Below are positions 57,301 to 64,000 of a stretch of 64,000 nt of DNA, piece after piece (within the stretch, counting starts at the first letter, position 1; each line of letters begins with the position of its first letter). Both the position numbers and the translations under genes were made by a program. Source of the stretch: Amphibalanus amphitrite (taxonomy: Eukaryota > Arthropoda > Thecostraca > Balanomorpha > Balanidae); assembly GCF_019059575.1 (NCBI RefSeq), contig NW_024881676.1, positions 560,501 to 624,500 of the forward strand. Reading direction: 5' to 3'. The notes beneath the pieces were generated by a model that searched no databases, was not told the origin of the DNA, and was given only the letters and a program-made list of their open reading frames with translations.

Positions 57301-60300
57301 AATTTCCGCAATGGTAGCTCCCATCAATGAGCCATTGATTATCAATCGCAGAGGACAGCGCGGTCCACTGCAACGCAATTGAACAACGGTCAATGGGCGG
57401 CTCCCAACGGCCATTCCGACAGTGGGTCAACCTATAGAGGAGCGGTTAAATAACTATACTTCAATAGCACTCGATTTGATGACTATCTGAGTCATGCGCA
57501 CTTGATATGATGGCCACGAGAATAAGATAGTCTTCAGACTTTGGACGAGAGTCGTTTCCGTAAATGTCATTGCGACATAAACCCTCAGCGAATGGTAGCG
57601 ATAATATTCGAACTCAACCGTTCAAAACCACAGGCGGTAGCGTTTGTGAAACTTGTGCTGCAATAAGTTTCGCTTACAGCGCTAGAGTTAATACGGTTTC
57701 AAAAAGCTGCTGATAATTATCCGAAAAAACTGACGAGCTTTGACCAAGGGTTTGTCGATTCCAATTGAAAACACTCTGTCCTTGCAACGGAACATGGTGA
57801 TCTGAAGTTAGACAGTCCAGCAATACACCAAGTGCCATTAGAAATCAAGCATGCGTTGTAGAGGCAATGGAAATAACCGTGTGTGAGCTCTGACCTTGAA
57901 GAAGCCTCCGACGGCGGCGGCGCCGCACTTGTCCCTGTGCATGCCGGCCATCACACCACCAGCCTTGATGTCCAGACCACCTGCGGGCGTCGCGAGGGTC
58001 AGGGCAGGTCAGGTCAGGTCACGGTGGGTTGAGTGTAAAACAGGCAACAACGGAACACTCCACTTGTCTTAGAGTACCGACGACCGTTAGCAGCTTGATC
58101 TCTCGCCTTTGTTCTTTAACCTTGATCTCCCGCCTTTATCATTTGAACTTGACCATATGTCTGACCTGTGTCATAGCCGTGATGCCCTATGACCTTTACC
58201 CCGCCTGACCTATGTCATTTGCCCTTTGACCTCATGTCTAACCTGTGTCGTAGGTGATGCCCTTTCCGACCAGCATGTAGGTGGCCGTGATGGGACCCTG
58301 ACCCTCGTACGTCAGGTGGATCACGCGGCCACGGTGGCGCGGGATCACTGTAAGACAGAGACACAGAGGTCAGAACGGTGACCTCATCCTCACCCGCGAC
58401 CCCCTGGCCCTCGTAGGCCAGGTGGATCACGCGGCCACGGTGAGGCGGGATCACTGAAAAACAGATGGCGTGGTGACATTGGGACCTCAACCAGCCTCTG
58501 ACATTTGCAGAAGTTGAGAGGTCAACGGCAACAATGACGACAAAGGGCCTAAACATCTAGTATCTGATACAGCTGCAAGTACTGGTATGAATCGTATGAT
58601 TAAACAACACTTGAAAAAGTACCGTGAATAACATAACTGTCGTAAAAGCAGCATACACCCCAAACACACTACCTCGTTCACCTACCAAACCCATTCCCAA
58701 CTTATCTCCTCCTTCGCTCCGCTCCTCTGCCTCCCCTCTCACCGGCGGCGGCGCGGTTGACGGCGGCCAGCAGCGGGTACTTGTCCTTGAACGGCGTGGA
58801 GCTGCTGTCCTCCTCCTCGACCTCGACCTTGACCTGGGAGCCCTTCAGCACGCGCTGCATGTACTCGGCCACGCGCGGCGCCGCCATACGCTCCGGGTCA
58901 CTGCCGCCGATGTCCCGGGCCACGAACCTGCGCAACGGGGGACGTGTGTGTGTTGTTGGAGCCTTTGGGTGCGCGCTAGAGCACAGGTAGGCTATCAAGC
59001 GCCCTGCACCGGGAGAAGAGATGTCGGTGGTATGGATGGTAGAGATGGGAACGGAGACACTACCGTTTTCTCTTGTCATTAACGAGCAAAGTTCTTACAT
59101 GCCTGGGGCAATGCCATACATACGGTCAGGAGCAAATACTTTCATGACAGAATATATTTCCTTCCAGTCTCATTACTTTCTTCCTATCACCCGTCAGGTC
59201 TGTCTACCTTATACCAAAAAACGAGCGATTAATTCCTGGTCGATCAAGGCCAATCACGACTTGTTTTGAGTTGACTTTTATCAGATCATCCAGCTCCTAC
59301 TCCCCACATCTGACCCACACTGTCGCCCTCCTCCCCTAAATCCCTCCTCTCTCCCTGCGTCTCCTACCTGCCGCTCTCGAGTCCGAGCGCGGTCTGGATG
59401 AGTCGCTCCAGAGCGCCCTGCTGCTCGCCGAACACCAGCAGGTGATCGGCCTTCAGCAGACGCTTCGAGTCGGAGGTTTTCACAGCGTGCTCACGGACCT
59501 CCAGCGGCTGAGGGCGGAGAGACGGAGGTCAGATGGGGGGTCGCAGCGACTTATCCAGGGACTGAGGTCCAACCATGGAGATAGGGTGGGGTAGGGATAA
59601 AATAAAACAAACACTGATCCTACCGGAGGCCAGGATAAGCGTGAGAATGACTCTCGGGTGTAAAGACAGGAGAGCTGACGAGCCGGTCAGGAACGGTCAG
59701 ATGAGAAAGGCTCCAATTCAATCGAGAGTAAGAAAGTCAACGAAGGCTATAGGCTTACTATGGTTTTTAGAGAACGTACGACGAGTTTCGTAAAGCGAAG
59801 AAGCCTGAAGGTAGCAATCGATAAAACACAACAGTTGAATTATGAGACGCACCACCCAGAGCCCTCACTGCTCGTCGTCCAGCTCTCGTCGGCACCCCCA
59901 GCTCACCACATAGAGGGCGTGCAGGGCGCCCAGGATGGAGCTGAGGGTCGAGTGCTGGTACTTGGGGTAGGGCACGGTGACCAGAAGGGGGCTGCGGCTC
60001 CCGGCCGACAGCGCCCTGGGAACGACACACAGACACACCGGTGTAAAAAGTCACAAAAGCAAACAGGCAGGTACAGTCGCGGTCACAAGCATACTGTGGT
60101 GCGATCATTAGCGTGTTATTAGAACAATTGAGGCCAAGGTAACGAAACCAATTAGCAGTTCGCAGCGGTTGAAATGGGCGGATTATTTGTCACACAATGC
60201 CTAAAAAATAAGGGTACCTGATATAAAGCGACGCTCCAGGGGAAAAACAACTTGTAACTTCTAGCTTACAACGCAAACGGACCATTTAGCATTCGTGTCT

Positions 60301-61405
60301 CATACCTATATTCCAATAGTAACTGCTAAGTTTATCCCCTCCTCCTCCCACAACTCTCCGACCCTCCCACACCCCTCCCTCACCTCTCCACTCACCTCTG
60401 GATTCCCTTATCGGCCGCCTCAGCGAACCGGCGCACGTCGTCATAGTCCCTGTTGAGGGGTCCGGTGGGCGCGAACACCAGCCTCTTGGCCGGCAGCTGG
60501 ACGGGCACCACGGCGCCCTCCGACTCCAGGGCAGCGTTCACCGCCCGCAGCGCCTCCAGCGGCGACTTCAGCGTGGCCAGGTGTCCGGGCAGCTTGGCCA
60601 CGGAGTCGGTGACGAGCACGATGGCGTCGGCGTCGCCGCAGGAGAGGTCGGTGACCGCCTTCACACGGCACGGCACGCTGGGGGGGGGGGGGGGGTCAGC
60701 GTGGGTCGAGTGGGGGTCCGAGAGTGGTTTTATTAGGGGAACAAATGAGCTCAGTAGAAGCAACTCAAGGCCATTACCAGTCAAACAATAGTTTGAAAGC
60801 AGTTATGAATAATTGCAGCCCATAAAGCTTTAGAGATGCGTTTAAGAAGAACTGAACTACGATAATACATGCAACTGTCAGCAATAACACTATAATAAAA
60901 AGGTTGGACCCGCGTCCTCATTGATTTTAAAGTTCAAGCATTCGACAAACAAAATGGACAATGACAGATATGATTAATTCATGTGAAGATGTCCCTAAGG
61001 GCCAAGGTCCTCCGAAAATAAACTGGTCTCGACAGCATCGTTGCGCAAACGGTAATCCGTAAAGCAAACAGTCCGGTCCGAGCAGAGTAAACTGGTTTTA
61101 GAAACCAGTTTCACATCCCAACAGCAGCAGATGATACTGCAGCATCTTTTTCAGCCGTTTGAGTCGCCCTGACTGACTGAGAAGGATGACTGTTGTTTTG
61201 TGACTATACTTTTTGTGATCTGACTACGCGCATACCGTTCATTAACCCTCAGAGTTTATTGTGTTTATCATAACAGAAGGTCACAGGTAGTCGATGGACT
61301 GTGTGTACAGCGGGACTCTACATACAGTGCCAGGCCCGAAACAAGGACGGTTCCTCTGCTGGTGCCTTACCAGCCCCAGTCCGGGATGTGGTCCCCGGAA
61401 GCCAT
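54211..61405 (-). CDS. M17-family leucyl aminopeptidase (W07G4.4-like), twelve coding exons
   Basis: This gene encodes a cytosolic-type zinc/manganese aminopeptidase of family M17, which removes N-terminal residues from peptides. The exons below join in phase from the ATG at 61,405 to the TGA at 54,211, except for one base apparently missing in exon 11. The corrected length is 531 residues, usual for the family. Residues expected to hold the two metals and catalyse are Lys279 (VGKG), Asp284 (TYD), Lys291 (LDIK), Asp302 (MHRD), and Asp362, Glu364 and Arg366 (NTDAEGR). All are present. The C-terminal TPRGHQ and KYSHLDIAAASGPFPG motifs point to the W07G4.4-like invertebrate branch rather than LAP3 or NPEPL1. 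An apparent acceptor at about 61,438 (CCGTTTCAG) suggests an upstream 5' untranslated exon. Confidence 0.92.
54803..54914 (-). CDS. M17 aminopeptidase coding exon 11, apparent one-base frameshift
   Basis: The exon opens in frame as GKSEYEDVLQCNNAPSSRTP and RGHQG, then the frame turns to RPPSSSWPPG. In the next frame the sequence reads PAAFLIMASGLDK, which is what the family has and what joins in phase to exon 12. The exon is 112 nt where 113 are needed. The shift lies in the GGGCCGGCC run near 54,840. The likeliest explanation is a lost C in the assembly. A real disabling allele is the alternative. Confidence 0.85.
55239..55400 (-). repeat. Tandem array of exon 10 ends with 5' splice sites
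   Basis: A ~32-bp unit containing ACACCTT-CACAAGG followed by GTAAGA or a variant recurs about every 32-33 bp, at about 55,252, 55,285, 55,317, 55,349 and 55,381. The last is the real exon 10 donor. The copies are in the intron and differ by a few bases. Fainter GAGGAAGG copies extend to about 55,195. Confidence 0.85.
55383..55605 (-). CDS. M17 aminopeptidase coding exon 10
   Basis: This exon encodes residues 376-449 plus one base, MKERAAGEVNPYLMTVATLTGHA through REDYTFHK. TVATLTGHA is the conserved helix after the active-site signature. The donor GTAAGA is the first of several near-identical copies, because the exon's last bases and donor are repeated down the intron. Confidence 0.93.
56103..56157 (-). 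CDS. M17 aminopeptidase coding exon 9 (NTDAEGR signature)
   Basis: This 55-nt exon encodes VGNTDAEGRMVMADLLCL, which contains the M17 signature NTDAEGR with Asp362, Glu364 and Arg366. The acceptor is CGGCAG and the donor GTGAGT. Confidence 0.95.
56521..56700. repeat. Short tandem repeat in aminopeptidase intron 8
   Basis: A 33-bp unit, CTACCCCAGCTTTACCCAGC and flanking bases, occurs twice from 56,521. It is followed by irregular CCCTAA-containing copies (AGCCCTAACC). Confidence 0.75.
56722..56849 (-). CDS. M17 aminopeptidase coding exon 8
   Basis: This exon encodes residues 315-356 plus two bases, TLAELRPKGIKVVGVMCMVRN through AGVRI, the strand and loop before the second metal motif. The acceptor is TCCGTCAG and the donor GTCAGT. 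Confidence 0.92.
56902..56940 (-). pseudogene. Partial duplicate of exon 8 start and its acceptor
   Basis: GGCGCAGCTCGGCCAGAGTC plus the following acceptor sequence (on the + strand) recurs 71 bp upstream of the real exon edge, with one change in the acceptor (TTCGTCAG for TCCGTCAG). Only the first ~18 coding bases are copied. It is a second, decoy 3' splice site. Confidence 0.8.
57895..57980 (-). CDS. M17 aminopeptidase coding exon 7 (catalytic Lys, metal Asp)
   Basis: This exon encodes GGLDIKAGGVMAGMHRDKCG through GGFFK, residues 286-314. It contains catalytic Lys291 and metal-binding Asp302, followed by the usual CGAAAV. It is 86 nt, ending in phase 0 at GTCAGA. Confidence 0.93.
58243..58347 (-). 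CDS. M17 aminopeptidase coding exon 6 (metal-binding Lys and Asp)
   Basis: This exon encodes residues 251-285 plus one base, VIPRHRGRVIHLTYEGQG through VGKGITYDT. Lys279 and Asp284 correspond to the metal-2/catalytic Lys and a metal-binding Asp of M17. The acceptor is TTACAG and the donor GTTAGA, a non-consensus donor. Confidence 0.92.
58394..58453 (-). pseudogene. Partial duplicate of exon 6 in intron 5
   Basis: On the minus strand, TTTTTCAG followed by TGATCCCGCCTCACCGTGG repeats the start of exon 6 and encodes VIPPHRGRVIHLAYEGQG against VIPRHRGRVIHLTYEGQG. It then diverges, and a GTGAGG donor follows after 60 nt, so the copy keeps phase 1 at both ends. It lacks the VGKG..YD metal-binding part. 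If used instead of exon 6 it would give an inactive enzyme. Confidence 0.75.
58743..58927 (-). CDS. M17 aminopeptidase coding exon 5
   Basis: This exon encodes FVARDIGGSDPERMAAPRVA, then a charged stretch with VEVEEEDSSS, then PLLAAVNRAAA, up to residue 250. It includes the family's (R)DIGG-DPERM-P region that leads into the catalytic domain. Donor GTGAGA, ending in phase 1. Confidence 0.9.
59368..59507 (-). CDS. M17 aminopeptidase coding exon 4
   Basis: This exon encodes PLEVREHAVKTSDSKRLL through TALGLESG, residues 143-188 plus two bases. The acceptor is CCCTCAG and the donor GTAGGA, which is slightly weak. Confidence 0.88.
59907..60015 (-). CDS. M17 aminopeptidase coding exon 3
   Basis: This exon encodes residues from Arg106: RALSAGSRSPLLVTVPYP through LGALHALYV at 142. 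The LGALHALYVPLE junction with exon 4 reads like the family. It is 109 nt, from phase 2 to phase 0, with a GTGAGC donor. Confidence 0.88.
60396..60677 (-). CDS. M17 aminopeptidase coding exon 2
   Basis: This exon encodes residues 12-105 plus two bases: VPCRVKAVTDLSCGDADAIV through AEAADKGIQ, part of the N-terminal regulatory domain, which is poorly conserved in the family. Its acceptor follows a 15-base C run on the minus strand (60,681-60,695). Donor GTGAGT. Confidence 0.88.
61371..61405 (-). CDS. M17 aminopeptidase coding exon 1
   Basis: This exon encodes MASGDHIPDWG plus two bases of Cys12. It is the only Met that gives the right phase into exon 2, and it lies just before a GTAAGG donor. 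The context CGAAGATGG is a reasonable initiation context. Confidence 0.8.
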
Positions 61406-61531
61406 CTTCGTTAGGTGAGACGAAACCGATCAGAATCTGAAACGGAACACAACAGGTCAGAATATGTACGACCCAACATTTTGGCCAGGATCAGCCAACT
61501 GTACCTACTCGTCAACCATGTGATAAGCAGT

Positions 61532-62732
61532 ATAACCCGCGCCCTGGTGGGGTCTGTTTATAACGCGACCTGGTGGGGGGGGGGGGGGCATTTTTTGCCC
61601 CCCCTCGTATCTCCGAAACTACTGGACGGATCCGCAAAATTCAAACGGCGTTCGATAGCCCTGTCAAATTTGTCGGGGGAAACCAAATTTCATTGACCTC
61701 GGGGTCACCGATGACGTCACAGGTCAGGTCAAAGGTGCAATGTTTCACCGTTCACGGGTCATCTAGGGAATGCGCTATAACACCGAAGAAAACGCATTTT
61801 GTCGAGAATCAGCGATAGGGCGTCAGTTGCCTAGTACATATGTTGCTATAAGAGCTCACTATACAAGGTCAGGTCACAGGTCAGGTCACCAAGGGTCACA
61901 GGTCAGGTCACATGAACCTAACTTTAGGTACTAAGGTTGTGCGATGCAGGTTTTATGGCTAATTTTTCATTTCCAATTCAATGGTGTTGGCTATAACACT
62001 ATCAGGTACGGCTTAGGTCACTTTCTGGTGAAGGTCAGGTCAAGGTCAGGTCAAAAAAGGTCAAATTTTAAAGTTGATAGTTTTGAATAAAATGGGTATT
62101 GATTCGATGCAGCTCGTCACGGGGAGTCTAATGGTGGTCTTTGTTTTGCGCTACGGGGTCTAGAATTGCTAAAAATTGAGTTTGAAAATTTGACGTCATC
62201 AATTTTGAACAGTTTTTCCGCTAAAACTTCGCCAAAAAAAGAGGCATCAATCTGAAATTTGGTATGTGGATAGAAGGCGGTAAGAACTATCACATATATT
62301 CCGGTTTTCGCGAAATTCCAAAAACTTTTTGGATTTTTTGGCTTTTATATTCAAAAAATCTATTTTTTGATTTTTGGGGGTCAAAATCCAAAAATTTCAA
62401 AAATCCGAGATTACAGTTTTGTAGCCCTGTCAATTCTACAGCTTTTATGTCTTTATCATTTTTCTGTATTTGCAAAGCTATAGGCCTGACAGCTCTTCCC
62501 GCGAAACCCTTTTTTAGGTCGAAAACGGCAGAACATGACGTCACTCTGACGTCATTTCCGGCCAACCTATCATAGCCTTTGGAAAAATTTTTGGTCACAA
62601 TGTGTAAAATTGATGTCCGGGAGGGTACTGAAAGTTTGGTGACGATCGGCGCAGCGGTTCTGGAGATATGACGAAAAGTCTGGAGGGGGGGGGGGCAAAA
62701 AATAGCCCCCCCCCCACCAGGGCGCGGGATAA
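61532..62732. mobile_element. TTAA-type non-autonomous DNA element, copy 4 (ATAA flanks)
   Basis: The body is 61,536-62,728, with ATAA on both sides (61,532-61,535 and 62,729-62,732). It starts CCCGCGCCCTGGTGGGG and ends CACCAGGGCGCGGG. The left end repeats the terminal motif after 34 bp. AGGTCAGGTCA clusters lie at 61,722-61,735, 61,865-61,911 and 62,030-62,060. The interior is the reverse complement of copy 2. It sits about 130 bp upstream of the aminopeptidase start codon. No transposase is present. Confidence 0.83.
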
Positions 62733-63777
62733 CGGAACGATAAACTATATAACCTAATGTGAGAATCGACAGAGGCGGCTCACTCAGGTCGTGATGTCTG
62801 TTGTGGTACAGGGCACACCGTTATATGAAACGAGATCGATATAGGTAGGCATCGGTCGATAAATCAATATATCGACTAAACAACAGCTACATCCCACACC
62901 ACATACGACTCATACTGGCCTCATAACATAACGCTTACTACCTGAGTAGTGTATGCGTTTATCAGGACGAATGTTTCATTTACGGACCCAGTTAAATGAA
63001 GGGACACGTTTTCCGACCCTCATCCATGCATTACACTATCAAAACGCTGCTCGAACCGTGACCCAGCAAGATTCAAAGACGAGCCGTCAACAGAAAACAG
63101 CCTTCCGTTTTCCCTTATGTGACTTCAACTGCCTGCGGTCACTAGAGGTCATCAAGGGGTCGTCGCCTCGTGCGGCCGTCATTCCACAAGTGTGTCAGGG
63201 GTCTTTTTGTGGCTTGTTTTGTGGGTTGTCCTGCGGGCTCGCGCCCATTTTGGATGTTTTGTCAGCTGAGGGGGCGGATGAGCCAGTGAACATACAGGAT
63301 GGATGGATTCGTCGTACTTGAGCTGGGGTAGCGGCCTCAGAAACGTGGTGTTACCAAGAGAATAGAAAGGAGATCAACACGCTAACTGAAGCTCCCTACT
63401 GTTGGGGGTGTTCCTACTACAGACGAGAGTAGCGTGAGCCCCGTGCCCGCCGGATGAGCCTTAGCAGCGTCCTTTGGTCGTCGGACATGCCATGGAAAGA
63501 TTAAACAAACGGCGAGTTTCGCTTGTGATGAAAGAGCGATATGACCCGCGATCAAATAAACAGCAACGTATCGATACGCTCGGAAACATCCCTACACATC
63601 GCACCAATGAAACCGATAGGTAGGCGTTTCGAGTTCCCAGTACGCCCACCGTTACACAAAACCCGGGATATGTTTCGAGAGTGAAGGCCAAGCAAACCTT
63701 CCATGGTAATAATGACTGTTACGAAACTTTGCCCCTGGCAGCAACCCTTTCGTCATTTTGATGGAAGTCACCTTTAG
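62733..63777. other. No feature recognised
   Basis: Ordinary-composition sequence between the copy 4 element and the right edge. Open frames are short and unlike known proteins. Confidence 0.5.
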
Positions 63778-64000
63778 GACTGCCTTAGTATTTTAACAGC
63801 GAGCACCGCTGTGCTGTCGACACTCGACACGGTTGCAGCCGTGCCACTCTTGTCCCTACACCCGCCATTACCAACAGGACCGCTTCCAGCGAATTCGGTC
63901 ACCACAGAGCAGCGCCTCTCAGAAAAGCTATACGCAGAACTAGCCGACTCTGCCGGAGGCCTGATCGACTGCTGGAAGACGTTGTCATTCCGAAGCGGGA
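63778..64000 (+). CDS. Possible partial coding exon at the window edge, unidentified
   Basis: A frame without stops runs from 63,778 (just after TAG) through the window end, 74 codons. The later part has unbiased, protein-like composition (TEQRLSEKLYAELADSAGGL, then CWKTLSFRSG). A plausible acceptor, TTTTAACAG, lies at 63,791-63,799 and would open an exon in this frame at 63,800. I do not recognise the protein. It could be the edge of a neighbouring gene or a transposon frame. Confidence 0.3.

Overview
This is eukaryotic nuclear DNA from an invertebrate, most likely an arthropod and perhaps a crustacean. There are no bacterial-style gene runs. The two recognisable genes are split into short exons with GT...AG introns. 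The protein sequence of the first gene resembles insect CtBP, including an AHSTSAHD motif like the one I recall from insect long-tail isoforms. The DNA is locally very GC-rich, with many G/C homopolymers, GGGGA/CCCCT tracts and a dense load of DNA transposons. The species assignment is inference.

Gene 1 (+ strand, 19,731-49,258) is CtBP, the NAD(H)-dependent transcriptional co-repressor of the D-2-hydroxyacid dehydrogenase fold. Nine coding exons join in phase to 638 residues. The NAD motif and the catalytic Arg, Glu and His are present. An unusually long, Gln/Pro-rich C-terminal tail of about 220 residues lies in the last exon. Introns 1 and 2 are large (10.3 and 8.3 kb).

Gene 2 (- strand, 61,405 down to 54,211) is an M17 leucyl-aminopeptidase-family metallopeptidase resembling the invertebrate 'putative aminopeptidase W07G4.4' group. 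It has 12 coding exons, about 531 residues if one apparent single-base loss in exon 11 is an error. All metal-binding and catalytic residues are present. Its introns hold partial tandem copies of exons 6, 8 and 10 together with their splice sites. The two genes are convergent, and about 5 kb lies between their stop codons.

Most of the rest is transposon-derived. (a) 4.2-6.6 kb and 61.5-62.7 kb: three intact elements with CCCGCGCCC ends and TTAA/ATAA target duplications, loaded with AGGTCA repeats. (b) 9.5-15.5 kb: a 5.9-kb hAT-like element with a perfect 8-bp target duplication. It holds two further hAT-like insertions, each with its own perfect 8-bp duplication, plus a 1.8-kb inverted-repeat element. 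(c) CtBP intron 1: a 1.09-kb palindrome made of two head-to-head TTAA-flanked elements, and a 2.75-kb element with TAA duplications (PIF/Harbinger-like). (d) CtBP intron 2: a 1.7-kb hAT-like element. (e) Downstream of CtBP: a 145-bp hAT-like MITE. None keeps an intact transposase. Several carry GC-rich degenerate minisatellites whose translations look like long ORFs but are low-complexity. The first 4 kb, 6.6-9.5 kb and 15.5-19.7 kb show no gene I can support.
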